From Psococerastis gibbosa (Eukaryota; Arthropoda; Insecta; Psocodea; Psocidae), in the NCBI GenBank assembly GCA_963971405.1, contig OZ020487.1:22243371-22307370 (forward strand): DNA of 64,000 bases. Reading direction: 5' to 3'. Of this stretch, positions 44,395 to 56,149 are shown in pieces. Below the pieces are notes generated by a model. That model had not been told where the DNA came from. It did no database searches and saw only the letters and a list, made by a program, of their open reading frames with translations. The translations under genes and the position numbers were made by a program. Within the stretch, counting starts at the first letter, position 1. Each line of letters starts with the position of its first letter.

Positions 44395-45190
44395 AATAGG
44401 GGGGTCCTGGGGGGGGGGGGCTAAGCCCCCCCAGGTCCACCCGTAGTAGCCCCCCCCCCCCCAGGATTTCTGGTAACAAAGACGTTATGGAGGCTAAAGG
44501 CATAGTATCCACAATAATGAAAGGGATTTTAATTCTTAGTATGCTTATTTGACATAAAAAAAATCAAAATATATTACTAAAAATGCTGAAAACCCCAATT
44601 TCAGAGCTATTTCTTTCCAATTTTTTCTCCGGGGGAGACCCCCGAGCCCCCCTGAATGGTGGGTGGGTCCTGGGCTAACCCCCTCCCCAGAAGCACCCGT
44701 AGCCCCCCCCCCCCAGGATTTCTGGTAATAAAGACGTTATGGAGGCGAAAAGCCAATACAATCCACAATAACAAAAGGGAAATTAATTCTTGGTATGATG
44801 CTTATTTCATAAGAAAGACATCACGAAACAAATCAACATATTGACCAAGTACTTTCACAAAAATATATATCTCAAAATGCTTAAAACCCCAATTTTTCAG
44901 ACCAATTTTTCAAAAATTTTCTTCGGGGGAGACCCCCGGAGCCCCCTTAGTGGTAAATGTATTCGTCTGTAAAATCTCAACTGTACTGCTTGCAAAATGC
45001 GTAGAACCTCCAGCATTTGGGCCTATTCATCAATTTTTTCTTCGGGGGAGACCCCCGGGCCCCCCTTTCTCCAAGGTATAATATGCGTAAAACCTCACTA
45101 ATTTGGGCCCATTTATCGATTTTTTTTTCCCGGGGGATCAAAGTCTTATAGTCCTAAAGCCCCACTCCCCCAGAAATTTTGGGTATTTAC
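44395..45190. repeat. G/C-run hairpin array
   Basis: Two blocks beginning CCCCCCCAGGATTTCTGGTAA and AAAGACGTTATGGAGGC (44452 and 44704) are followed by related text; GGGGGAGACCCCCG hairpins recur at 44631, 44925 and 45044. The edges CGTAAATAGGGGGG and GGGTATTTACG form a possible terminal repeat. Pieces match the hAT-like element at 59033 in reverse. Probably an internally duplicated member of the G-run hAT family. Confidence 0.55.
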
Positions 45191-45194
45191 GCCA

Positions 45195-46184
45195 ATGGTG
45201 CCTATATGTACAACTGAATAAAGCCTACGGTATGTATCATGGAATAGGTTTGTTTACATGAACATTTGCCGATTGCTCCTCTGCATTGCCATAATTAACT
45301 TTTAAATGGACTACATATTTAGCCTACTGTTAAATAGAAACAAATACTTCATGATCAATCTACCGATCTGTCGTTCATGGGAAAAATGTTAAAAGCGAAG
45401 GAGCATAAGCTTAAATGTATAGAGAGCAGTGGAATGACAGAAACAGCTCTCAGGTGGCTGGCTGTGCAGAATAGTGACATGTGTGTGAGTGTTTATTGAC
45501 AGTTAGAAAACTGAATGATTCATTCAGTTGAAAATTTAAGCGGAATCGTTTAATCATTCTCCATCGGAATAATTGAGCTGTCCCTCATTTTACTATCATA
45601 CGGTTCGTCATTGTTAGGCTATATCAGGGCATTGTAAAACTCGCCACCCCCTGCGGAGTCCCCTGGGCCCCGTTTTTTGCGAAAACATGTTTCTATCTGC
45701 AAACAATACCCCCTGCTTGTTTCTTCACTGAAAATAATCCTCAATCAGCCTCTAGTTACACTATCCAGGCTATCTAATTAAAACTTTCCTGGCAAAGGAC
45801 CTACGAGTATATTATGCACGGCACTTCTTGCATACATAATAAAACTTAGGTACCCCAACGTATCTTGGATACTTTTTTATTGTACGCAATACATAATAAA
45901 AATAATCTCTGTTGACTCAATAGGTATTCAATAGTATTGAGTAACTTAAAAGAGATTCCTTGTCTATAACTTAAAGTGAATTATAACCGTATCGTGCCTT
46001 ATATGTATAAATAGACAGTTGGTATAATTTAGTACAAATACCAAAAAAGGAAGGCAGAAACACTAACGAGAGCAAAACTCGAAATCACGTTTCCACTTTT
46101 CCGGGACAGCGTGCCAACCTCTTTACTACCCCGTTGTTCCGGATTACGATTTTAGTAACCTTTTATACCTGCATGTCCCATTTC
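45195..46184. other. No gene or repeat recognised
   Basis: AT-rich intergenic or intronic sequence. Confidence 0.35.
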
Positions 46185-46388
46185 CAATTAAGACAAAAAA
46201 ATCTGGTATACACCATCATTGAGGGCACAGTGGAAGGAACCAATGGAAGAGGGCGGCCGAAGAAGAAATTCATGGATAAACTGAAGGAGGACGCAGGAGC
46301 TCGAGCGTACCAAGAGCTGAAGAGGACGGTGCAGGACCGAGAGAGCTGGAGGATGATGTGCAGGGAGCTGCTGCCAACCAATCGTTGA
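46185..46388 (+). mobile_element. LINE ORF2 C-terminal fragment
   Basis: Reads LRQKNLVYTIIEGTVEGTNG, RGRPKKKFMDKLKEDAGARAYQELKRTVQDRESWR, ending LLPTNR and TGA. GRPKKKFMD and the QDRESWR block form the LINE C-terminus. Same family as the - strand fragment at 2052. A TATTATTA-rich 3' flank follows. The unbroken frame suggests moderate age. Confidence 0.75.
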
Positions 46389-46589
46389 TCTTAGTGAGGG
46401 ATCCCAAAGATCTGCGTTGGTTAATATTATTATGTGGTATTGTAATTTTGGGTGTTAAACGATTATTATTATTTATGACCTCAGAAGAAGAATGACTCAC
46501 GACGTGACATAGAAGTAAATATACACATTTACTTCTCTAAGCACCTTAAATATCTTGTGAGATAATGGGTAAACTTGGGAATTGACCAG

Positions 46590-46995
46590 AGCATTTTTTT
46601 CATAGAAATGTTCCCAATGGAAATCTATGAGTTGAGTGAAACATCTCATAAGAACGTATTTTTAATGGAAATTTAGTATTGTAGCCTATTGTAATGAGTC
46701 ACAATGCAACTTCCAGCACTTTGTGCCCCGAACACGTGATGTTTTATTATTAAATTTTTAGCTTATATTTTTAATTTAGTAGTCATCAGTAATGCAGTAG
46801 CATCTTCTCATGGAAATGTTGCCTAAGGAAGTATATAAGTTGAGTGAAAAATCTCATAAAGTCGTATTTTTACTGGAAATTTAGTATTGTAGCCTATTAT
46901 AATAATTGTTATAGCACTTTGCCCCCGAAAGGCTTGAGTTTCAGATTTTTAGCTTAGATTTTCAATTTAATAGGCGTCAGCAATCCAGTAGAGCT
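46590..46995 (+). repeat. Diverged tandem duplication, about 211-bp period
   Basis: CATAGAAATGTTCCCAA (46602) and CATGGAAATGTTGCCTAA (46812) begin two copies that share AGTTGAGTGAAA, ATCTCATAA, GTATTTTTA and GGAAATTTAGTATTGTAGCCTATT in order. Confidence 0.75.
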
Positions 46996-47842
46996 CGGGT
47001 CTCAGGGAACCTTGGACCCTCATCAATAAATCCCAGCCAAGCGCTGTTTTTATTCCCATGTTGCGAGTTTCCACTAATTAAAGCGGCACCAATCTAACTG
47101 AAACTGAAACAATCTAACTGAAACTGTGTGCAGGACAATGTTGGTCCAATAAATGTGTGACTACTTATAACTAACATCCTCGTAGGTAGAGTAACTTCCA
47201 ATAGAATGTTCCCATAAATTCACCAACGGAGAAATCAAATAAAAATAAATTGTGTATGCAGCTACGTTTTACTTGAAAAAATTCAGTTACCTCTATATTA
47301 CAGTAACCTCTTCATTAATTCAAAATTTAAATTATTTTCTCAGTGAAAACTCGTTACATGCATGTACGAGCTTAGTCTAAATGAAGTCCCGGGGGTATTA
47401 TGACTTTTATATTATTGCAAGTGATAAACAACAAGACGACATCCTCATTGGTTAGCTTCTTAATTAACCATTTAAGAGTTTTTTGATAAATATGTAATTG
47501 TTAGAATTCAACGCTCTCATATTTTTCAATTAGTCCCATGGTAAATAATTGTCCCTTGGTTAAATATCGGATGCATGTAGATTTTCCCTAGCCTAAAGCA
47601 CTGGATTGATCGAGGGGACAATGGGGTACCTAAGTGGTTTGTTTCCCATTCGAAACTATTTTTTTTTCGGCTTCCTTATTTTTTTATGGTCTCCACAAAA
47701 GTTCCGATCAGTCCGCGCACTGTTTTAGGGAGATTCATCTAAGCTACCTATTGAGACGGTGACCAATGTTCAACTTCCGGAAAATTTCTTCACATCTTTT
47801 CATTTCATGACCCCCCGAGCCTAAAGCCACCCTCCGTTAAAA
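46996..47842. other. No gene or repeat recognised
   Basis: AT-rich unique-looking sequence. Confidence 0.35.
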
Positions 47843-47940
47843 ATGTTATATATACATGTACATATATATATATGCTGTATATATATATATATATATATAT
47901 ATGTAAGGTGTATATACTGCATATGTATGTACTGTATGTA
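47843..47940. repeat. TA-rich microsatellite
   Basis: Long TATATA runs with interspersed GTAC and CTGTA. Confidence 0.85.
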
Positions 47941-48268
47941 CATCGAATTTAGGAAAAACTCCAACTTCTGTAAATATTATCCGATTTTGATGAAACTTGG
48001 CACAAAAATTGATCATACAAATGTTTTCATCGAGTTCGTTAACCAGTTAGATCCACTATTTAATTACAAGATGGCGGCCGATTGAAACCTTATATAACTC
48101 ATATCTCAGTTAATATTGGTCGCAGAGGAATGAATTAAAATTTGACTGAAAGCCCGTAGTATTATCTGTGATAGTGGGAATCAACACTTTTTACGACAAA
48201 CAACCATTTTAAGATGGCGTCCAGTCAAAGTGAAAATAATTTGATAAGTAAAAGTTCATAGTCGTCAT

Positions 48269-48554
48269 CTTCTTCTTCTTCTTCTTCTTCCGGCTCTACA
48301 GCCCTTGGTGGGCTTTGGCCTGCTCGACAACACTCCTCCATTCTTCTCGGTTTTGCACAACGCTCCACCATCTGGAGACTCCCAACTCGCGAAGGTCATT
48401 CTCTAACTCGTCCTTCCAGCGGTTTCTTGGCCGTCCTGGCAGTCGTCTTCCCGTCATGCTTGCTTTGTACATTTTTCGTGGCATGCGTTCTTCAGACATC
48501 CTTACAACGTGTCCCAGCCACCTTAATCGTTGTGCTTTAATGAACCTTACAACC
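48269..48554 (-). mobile_element. 5'-truncated LINE with 14-bp target duplication
   Basis: Perfect flanks TTCATAGTCGTCAT at 48255-48268 and 48555-48568. On the - strand the insert reads VVRFIKAQRLRWLGHVVRM, PGRPRNRWKDELENDLRELG, and NREEWRSVVEQAKAHQGL then a stop. These are the thumb (RLRWLGHVxRM) and the GRP/RW tail of a LINE reverse transcriptase. The 3' tail is a GAA repeat (TTC on the + strand, 48269-48290), not poly(A). Confidence 0.92.
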
Positions 48555-48569
48555 TTCATAGTCGTCATG

Positions 48570-49335
48570 GTCGTTCGAAATTTGGAACACAAGAGTGTTT
48601 TGTGTGTTGATGCTGTGGTGGGGAAAAGAATGAAATATTTTTTTATATTTTTATATGCATCCATAGCCTGCGCTTGCTCCCTACACCTGATCGGCCAAAG
48701 CCGAAAATGATTTTTTTAATGCCTTAAAACCGCTTGCCTAACGTTATAGCCTGAGTCACAATAACAACAACTACGACAGAGATTAACGTACGGAATATTA
48801 TTACAGCACGAGGTGGACAGTTATATTTCATTAGTAGCTCACAGCACCCCCCCCCCCTCAGGACACCCTCTAATTAACAATGGACTTGTTTGATTATTAT
48901 CAGCCCTGCAGCTCCTCAAGTACGGTTACGTCTAATTTACTGTTGTTGTAGATTCGGTAACAATGCTGCATCTTGGTCTCTCTGTAAATTACCTATAGTG
49001 CATTTGCCCTACTCAATTAGTAACTTCTGCAGATAGCATTGATTAACGGATTTAGATTTACGTAGACTACCTACTAGTACCTAGTTAACAGATACGATGT
49101 TACGATCTATGTATCAAGTAGAACATACAGAAAGACGTGTTGTACAATATAATAATAAGTTGCTAATATTCGTAAAATAATTGAAACTGTAAAGTTCTTT
49201 AATATGTTCAGCCTTTTATTATACTATCTTATGTTAAAGTTAAACAAAATCAGTTAAGTTAAAATGCTAAATAAGAAATAAAACTAAATAAATAAACACA
49301 TTTTCTCCTGTACTCATAAATCTCTACTTTCCGTT
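48570..49335. other. No gene or repeat recognised
   Basis: Contains a C run at 48847-48857. Confidence 0.35.
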
Positions 49336-49339
49336 TCCG

Positions 49340-49505
49340 ATGGCAAGGTGGTAGCGTACTTGTTCTTGTGCAAGTCTATGGATCCATGCGATTGGAGACG
49401 TGTCGTAACTCAGCACAAGTATTAATTTACTCAATGACCTGACTAAAGAGATCAATCAAATACATTCTTTAAATTGTTTGCATGCAATTAAATGTTTTTT
49501 AATAA
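49340..49505 (+). mobile_element. SINE-B copy
   Basis: GATGGCAAGGTGGTAGCGTACTTGTTC, CATGCGATTGGAGACGTGTCGTAACTC, AAATTGTTTGCATGCAATTAA. The same order of blocks occurs at 15605 and, reversed, at 58185. Confidence 0.75.
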
Positions 49506-49802
49506 AAATTAAAAAAAAGTATTTTCTAATTTTATGTTTTAACAACGCTTTTAATTAGAATATAGTACTATTAGGTAATTGATTTGATTTTCGTAATAGT
49601 ATGCGATGTGATTTCTATTTTGTTTCTGTTAAATATGGGTAAAAATGGACCCTATCATTAGGGGGAATTGAAAGTGGACCTAAATGAAATGTACATCGTT
49701 TAAAAAGTACAATATATATAAGGTAAACAATCAGTGCAACAAAGTGAATATTGACAGCGTTAATATCAACAATACTCACTCAAAGCACTACTACAAGAAT
49801 TC

Positions 49803-50027
49803 TATGTCAGGACATGTAGAGTAGTGGTACAAACTCCGACTTTCTCCGGGAAGGTTGTTGGTTCGAGTCCCACACTAGCTAGGTTTTTTTTGCCATGATT
49901 CATGGGGTATGTCAAGCAGGCGGTCCCCGGACTTCCTAGTTGAGTGTAAGGCTCTTACAGCCCTTACTCATTTAGGTTGGATTAGTAATAGAACAACAAC
50001 AAAATCAATATTTGTTTATTTATTTAT
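49803..50027 (+). mobile_element. SINE-A copy
   Basis: Starts TATGTCAGGACATGTAGAGTAGTGG, has a B-box GGTTCGAGTCC at 49860-49870, body GGCGGTCCCCGGACTTCC and CTCTTACAGCCC, tail TAGTAATAGAACAACAACAAAATCAATATTTG with ATTT repeats. The tail runs directly into the M4 element at 50028. Confidence 0.88.
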
Positions 50028-50208
50028 TTATGTAGGGGGCATGGGGCACTCGCTTCCACCAAAAATATTTTTTTTTAATTTCTGGGGCCACTTGCCACGT
50101 CTCCTATGACTAGCTATTGAAAACACGTAGCCTATCAGGTGGCCCCAAGAATCAAAACAAATTTATGGCGCGCTTGAGTATCCCATCTCTCATATATAGA
50201 ATTCTAAG
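50028..50208. mobile_element. Foldback element, family M4
   Basis: GGGGCATGGGGCACTCGCTTCCACCAAAAATA to CTCATATATAGAATTCTA. The left terminal part is missing where the SINE-A tail begins, so one element interrupted or replaced the end of the other. Confidence 0.7.
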
Positions 50209-50372
50209 TAATACCGAATTTAACAAAGAGTTAGTTGGACTTACATTGCCTGTTGTGTTAATAGTCAATCGGCTCCGCCCTAATTGTTCGATGACCATGA
50301 GGCCCATGCCTCTAATGACTATTAACACAACAGGCAATGCAAGTCCAACTAACCTTTTGTTAAATAGTATTA
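50209..50372. mobile_element. Foldback element with about 58-bp arms
   Basis: TTTAACAAAGAGTTAGTTGGACTTACATTGCCTG and TTGTGTTAATAGTCA are mirrored by TGACTATTAACACAA and CAGGCAATGCAAGTCCAACTAACC. The loop is about 50 bp. It abuts an M4 element on its left. Confidence 0.85.
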
Positions 50373-51014
50373 CACCATTGTTATTAGCCTTCACAAATAG
50401 GTTAATACCGAGTTCTCGTTATTATCGGGTCGAAGCAGACATAGGGGAGGGATCTGCAGGACTGAAATGGCTTACAGGTCGGACGCTTATCAAGGGTTAA
50501 AATAAATGGTAATCCATCGGATTAGTGGTTCGCAACTTAACGAGAAGGAAACTCACTAGCTACGTGTGAAATATATAGCGTGGTTCTGCATGCAAAGGGA
50601 ATTTCTAGCTGGTTCCTTAAATTTCCAAAACTCGGCCCAACTCATCCCTCTAGCTTTAGCAACTTGGCTTCACTCTCGGCGAGGTTCATAAATATTTCTA
50701 TGTTATTGCCAAGATTTGGTTATGCTAGCCAGCTAATAGTACAAACACGGCACAGTATTACATAGCATTTCGAAATCGAAAGCCGAGTTTTATGTCAGAA
50801 ATACGGCTAGACCAATTTTAGTTATCTATGATATGTTGGATTCATCTCCACCGCGAATAGTTTAAGTACCTAATAGAAATCAAAATATCGGAGAAATAAT
50901 AATAATGGTTTACAGTAAGCAGTTGGCGTAAAATAAACATAGGATAAGCTTATTCCTTCCTTATTGGATAAAATGTTTCCTTCTTATAAACCTAGTGAAA
51001 CATACCTTAAAAGG
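50373..51014. other. No gene or repeat recognised
   Basis: Unassigned sequence. Confidence 0.3.
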
Positions 51015-51024
51015 GGACTATGTT

Positions 51025-51187
51025 GAAGGAAAAGTAGAATCCGAAAGTGAACTTTTCGTCAACAGCTGCGATAGACGAAACGTTTAGAAGTTCACTTTCA
51101 GATCGACGACAGCCCATCAGCCCGAATTCTACTGTTTCTTCATCTGACTCTGGCCTTTGCAGCCTTAGAAAGCCTTTGCAGTTACAA
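51025..51187 (+). mobile_element. PLE-like retroposon, 163 bp
   Basis: Flanked by GGACTATGTT at 51015-51024 and 51188-51197. The centre is an inverted pair (GAAAGTGAACTTTTCGTC and GACGAAACGTTTAGAAGTTCACTTTC). It continues with CGACAGCCCATCAGCCCGAATTCTAC and ends CCTTTGCAGTTACAA as in the copies at 8604 and 58490. Only the 3' half of the hammerhead-like core (GACGAAACGTTT) is present. Confidence 0.6.
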
Positions 51188-51197
51188 GGACTATGTT

Positions 51198-52318
51198 CTA
51201 TCCAAATGAACAAACTGTAAGCTTTTCTTATGTTTATTATGACCCGCTCCCACAACCACCCGCTATAAACATACCCTTAGCCCTTAGGAGCGGCTAGACC
51301 GGGAGATGGGGTGAGGTCGGGTTCTTGGCATTAGCTCCGCTTATACTCTACAGTATGTGCCTGTCTGTCTTATTAGAATTACATAGCCAGACCAGAGGTT
51401 TGTCTTGTGCGAATGATATTAATAACGGGGAAGGATTGTATACCCAATGAAAAATGTAGTACAGGCAATGGGGAGAATTGAAGTTGAATTTGTTTTAAAT
51501 TCATGTTATTTGCATTAACTGTTGGACCTTCTAGTTAAATATATTGTACGTCATCGTAATTTTTCTTAGTTTGGTACAGTGCCCCTCTTAAGTGTACTCT
51601 TAAAGGGGTGACCCGGGATGCTCGCTGCAGGGCACTGACCGCGATTAACCATTTTCGATTTAGCAGAAGCAAAAGAGAAAGGGTAGTGGTAATGATCGGG
51701 AATATTGCTCACAAAGAGAATCGTGGCCTTGCCCAATTCACCTTGAGGGTCTACCAATAACCAGTCGCAGCCACATCAAACAGCTAATTCCTGCACAGCG
51801 ATTTCGTTCCCAAAAGTAAACACCACGTGAATTAGTCCTTAATAAAATTCTGTCTGAGACAAATTTGGTTTCAACTAATTATTTAATACAGGTAACCAAA
51901 TGGTATTATCAGTAAATTCGTTTGAAACTCCTTTAATTAGTGGGGCGGATTATGGAAACTTGCCTACGAGTTTGTGAATCTAGGCCCTATTAATTATGTA
52001 CAGTGCTCACTTCACTAGTCATTGGTATACCGTGGGATTTATTTTCAAATAAGAGAAAATATTTCAGTTTCTCACATTTCTCATTGGTTAATGCCATAAG
52101 ATGTACTCTACGGTATGCTATCATATAGCATCAATAATGTTATAGGCCTGTATGTATTTATATTTGAGGATAGATAGGCTAGGAAATTAGGTTAGAGAAA
52201 GGAAGCAGCCTGTAGGAAAATATCATATGAGGTCTGAAGCCCTACTATGCCGTTTACAGATTAACTTAACACCGGGGCATAGGATTAAATTCTTCTCAAT
52301 AATCATTATCGGGGATGT
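51198..52318. other. No gene recognised
   Basis: A short M3-like piece (ACTTAACACCGGGGCATAGG) lies near 52262. The rest is unassigned. Confidence 0.35.
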
Positions 52319-52726
52319 CTGCAGACCAATTATAGCGATTTGTGATTCACATAACACCGGGGTTAACATCCTGGGTTTATTTTTTAATACTGCATTTGTA
52401 AGGTGTCAGGTGATGGTGTTAAAATATGCGCGGGAAATCAAAATTAATAAATTATTGGAGTACAAGAGAACAGTTGCATTGTTTTATAATAGAAGGAAAC
52501 ACTAATAAACATTAAAATATGCAGGTAGAATTTTGAGTTATAATATTAATTTTAATTAATGTGTCTACATCTAAAGGGGGAAAAAATTGAAAACTCACCA
52601 AAAATATAGCCGAGGATAAATTTAACAATTTGAATTTCCCGCGCATTTTGCACTCATTTGTTGAAAACAATTGAATAAACCCCGGTATTATGTTAATCCC
52701 AAATCGCCATAATAAGGCTGAAGTAA
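52319..52726. mobile_element. Foldback element, family M3
   Basis: TATAGCGATTTGTGATTCACATAACACCGGGG faces CCCCGGTATTATGTTAATCCCAAATCGCC. Interior as in 4190 (GGTGTTAAAATATGCGCGGGAAA, ACTCACCAAAAATATAGCCGAGGAT). Confidence 0.8.
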
Positions 52727-52727
52727 C

Positions 52728-52870
52728 AATATTTCAATGGGCGATTATTTTTAAGCTTAACCTGGAATTAAAAATAATAGGATAATTTCACAAAGGAAAG
52801 CGCTATTCAAACTGGCTTTGTTTACATTTTTAACCCCAAGAATAAGTTAACGCTTAGCGGTATAATAGGC
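52728..52870. repeat. M3-related repeat
   Basis: CTTAACCTGGAATTAAAAATAATAGGATAATTTCAC, GGCTTTGTTTACATTTTTAACCCCAAGAATAAGTTAAC. Adjacent to the M3 copy and similar to 39195. Confidence 0.6.
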
Positions 52871-53510
52871 CCACAGGTAAATTTCCTTCGAAAGCTTGCA
52901 TTTTTTATGAATTTTTAATCTAAACACTTTTATAACTTTGCGGCTGAGGAATAACGAGAAATTAATTAATGTCGTCAAAATTCCACGGCCATTTCTTGTG
53001 TACAAAATATTCTTACATCTCTCCCTGAGAAATGCTCAGCACATACTGTATATAAAGTTGATCTCAATAAAATAATGTTTTATTTACTAGTTGGCAAATG
53101 GCAAATGTGCAACTAGCAAATGTAGGGACATGTAGAGTATGCACAAGTGGGTACTCCTTTCGTGTCTCTCTAGTCCTTATGTTAAGGTAGGTAATTAACT
53201 TACTGTTTGCGAGCCAATATTTTTGACGTAGCATGGCAGAAACGCAGTCCTGCCAACACTCACTACAATTTCTTTTTCCGCTTCGTCAAATTCAGGTTTC
53301 AATGATGGCTGATCTTCGTTCAAGTTATTGCTTCTCCCCCATGAGTACCCTGCAAAAGATTATTACGTCACATTAGTAGCCTACATTGTAATCAGGTCTT
53401 CTTTGATTGCTTTCGAATTTATACGTAGTAGTCTAAGGAAAGCTTTGGAATGTTAAAAAATTTTGAATCCGAGATTTCAACGGATTTACACGTTTTGAGG
53501 TTCCAGCAGC
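52871..53510. other. No gene or repeat recognised
   Basis: Unassigned AT-rich sequence. Confidence 0.3.
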
Positions 53511-53689
53511 CTGCAGCCTGATCGAGGCGATTATAATACCGGTATTTATTTAATCCCCTGGTAATAAAAATGTAAGAAGATAATTTTATAATGGAAGGTG
53601 CTGTTCAAAATTTGTTTGTTTACAGTTATAATCCTAGGGTATTTATTTAACACCGGTATTATAATCGCCTCGATCAGGCTGCAGGAACC
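53511..53689. mobile_element. Foldback element with M3 tips
   Basis: CCTGCAGCCTGATCGAGGCGATTATAATACCGGTATTTATTTAA is mirrored by TTATTTAACACCGGTATTATAATCGCCTCGATCAGGCTGCAGG. The tips match the element at 41085, while the loop (TGTTCAAAATTTGTTTGTTTAC) matches the M3-related repeats. Confidence 0.88.
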
Positions 53690-54718
53690 AAAAAAAGTAG
53701 TTTTTACAAAATATCCGTCTGTCTTATTTCTCAAAGACGGCTCCAACGATTTCTATTAAATTCACATACTGTATATTTTATTCGTTATTAATGTTAACGA
53801 AAGACAATGGGTCGCTTACCCCTTGATAGTTTGCTTCTGGGGGTAAAAAAAATAAAAATAATTGATTTTTCATGAGAAATGACTAAAAAATATTTTTTTT
53901 GCTGAATCTTTCCATCGATCAATTTCTACCTTCAGGTATATCTTCGGTGTTAAGTAGAGTAATAAAACCAAACAGGTTGCTTTCCCAAAAAAAAAGATTT
54001 AGTTTTGTGAAAAAAATTATTTGTGGAAGAAATTTCACGCTCCAATACATTACGTACCTACCCTGTCATGACTGTGTTGTGATTGGTCTGCCTGTTTTAG
54101 AATATGCAATCCCATCGATTAATTCAGTTTTTTAAAAATGAAATAGAGTAAACTTGATAAATGATACCATGCCTATTTGTATTAAAATATGTATATACTG
54201 TACTAAGGAAACAGTGCTGAAAATTTTAACGATTGGGTAAAGTGTTGACTTGACACAAAACACATTACCCCACGTCATTACTCATTTCGCTCAAGTTAAC
54301 GAGTCAAATTTCCACAGGGTACAGAGAAAAGTATTGAAAGAAAGTAAACGAATGTTGTCGTCACATGTCGCTGTCGCCGACGATACGATCCATTTGAATC
54401 CGCTTTGTGCTTTGCCGACATAAGAAACCGTTCAGCAGTCGACGCCGCTGTATATATCACCAAACTACGCCATTCCCATTCGATTGTCTTCTATTTCTCA
54501 TACTGACTGTTGGAAATGATCTCACAGGTGGCTTGATCTGTATTGTAGTCGCGTCAGAGTCCCCACATGGTGGGGGGTTCCGTCCACTTTAACTTGCTCG
54601 GAGACGAATTTCACTATCAGTTAACTGCTGACATGTTCTGAATGTATGTATGTATGTTCTGTATGGCTGCCTCCGATTTAATTAGGCTAATTAATTCAAA
54701 ATTATGTACGCATACACT
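53690..54718. other. No gene recognised
   Basis: A 78-codon frame at 53899-54135 lacks similarity. The rest is unassigned. Confidence 0.35.
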
Positions 54719-54729
54719 ATGTTCAGTGT

Positions 54730-55117
54730 AACAGCCAACGGCTTTACCATGTTGAATCAATCCATTAGAGCAGAGCATGTTTCAAACTGCGGCTAACTTG
54801 GCAGTGTGAGCAGCGTTGGCAGGGGAACATGATGGTGGGACATGATAACGCGCTGAGACTATACCAAACTGTCTACGTGCGTGTCGAGTCCTGGTCACCT
54901 CCGATTTAATCGTGTGACTTTACCATGTTCCCCAAGTGGTTCGGAATACACTTAATTCAGGAGGTCCACCCTGTCAGTCAACTCCCCTTTCCACGAGGAG
55001 AAAAAGCCTGCCCTTAGGGTGCCTCAAGTTAACAAACAGACTCACTCCCCCCGCCAGGCTGACAGGGTTGCTTAAAGCAGAAATGCTGAAAAGCAGGCGT
55101 TGGAAACAACAAACAAC
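54730..55117 (+). mobile_element. Retroposon D, copy 1
   Basis: 388 bp between 11-bp direct repeats ATGTTCAGTGT (54719-54729, 55118-55128). Starts AACAGCCAACGGCTTTACCATG and ends GGCGTTGGAAACAACAAACAAC, an AAC tail. A second copy lies reversed at 63301-63663. Internal frames read CLKLTNRLTPPARLTGLLKAEML in one phase, but there is no recognisable domain. This is a non-autonomous retroposon or the 3' end of a LINE. Confidence 0.85.
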
Positions 55118-55360
55118 ATGTTCAGTGTGAGGTTCTAACGGAAACAAATGAGGCACACCCGATGCCCCCCCCCCCAACAAGTCATTATCTTATTTCCCCC
55201 ACAATTTATTGTAAATATTATGTCTTAAGTCAAGCCATGTTCCCTAATCAGCCTAATCTTAGTAGTTTAGAGTGATAACAACATAACATGCGTCTCTACC
55301 ATTTTTACATTAGGTCATACCTACGTTGAATATTCTACATATATATATATAATAAATTAA

Positions 55361-55566
55361 TATTGACTTTTTGTTCTATTACTAAGCCAACCTAGCGGAG
55401 TTAGAGCTATAACTCTCTCTCTTACATTCAACTAGGAAAGCCCGGGACCACCTGATTTACATGCCCTCCGAAGCATGGCCAGAAAATGTAGCAAGTGTGG
55501 GACTCGAACCGACAACCTTTCGGGTGAAAGCCGGAGTCTGTACCACTACTCTACATGCCCTGATAT
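55361..55566 (-). mobile_element. SINE-A copy
   Basis: + strand: TATTGACTTTTTGTTCTATTACTAAGCC (tail complement), GGGACCACCTGATTTACATGCCC, GGGACTCGAACCGACAACC (B-box complement) and CTACTCTACATGCCCTGA (head). Confidence 0.88.
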
Positions 55567-55569
55567 ATA

Positions 55570-56130
55570 ACCTGACATACATCCGGACATATATTGCGGT
55601 GAGGGCGAAAAAATGCTTATTTTAAACTTTTGTTTCATAATTTGATACTGTAACTAATTAATTAATCGCAGACAAAAGGCAATAACTGAGAGGAAGATCT
55701 CCAGATATTTCCAAATTTGTCCTCTGCTACCACGTTTTACCGTTTCTCAAAGCATGGGTGTGTGTAATGCCCTCTGAAATCACATTCTATTTTCAAAATT
55801 AATACCGATTTTGATTTTAGAGTGGGAACACCGCAAGAAGCGCCAAGAACTATTTAATAATATAAAACGCCCAAAAAGCATTTTTAAATTTGTTCAAAAT
55901 AGCAAATTACAGGCTGCGTACAAAGAATGAATATAAATCAAGCTCCAGATTGTGATTTAGCATTCCTCCTTCACAGATGAACTTAGCTTCACTTGTTTTT
56001 GGAGGTGCCTGTGAATGTTAGGTTGTGTTATGTGCTGTACTGTGAGAATTTACTCATTTAAAATAAATTTAAATTATAATAAAAATGATAATTATAATAA
56101 CGCAATGTCGCGTTGAGTGTGACCATATGC
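55570..56130. other. No gene or repeat recognised
   Basis: Unassigned AT-rich sequence. Confidence 0.3.
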
Positions 56131-56149
56131 TGAGTTTGCTTGGATCTAA

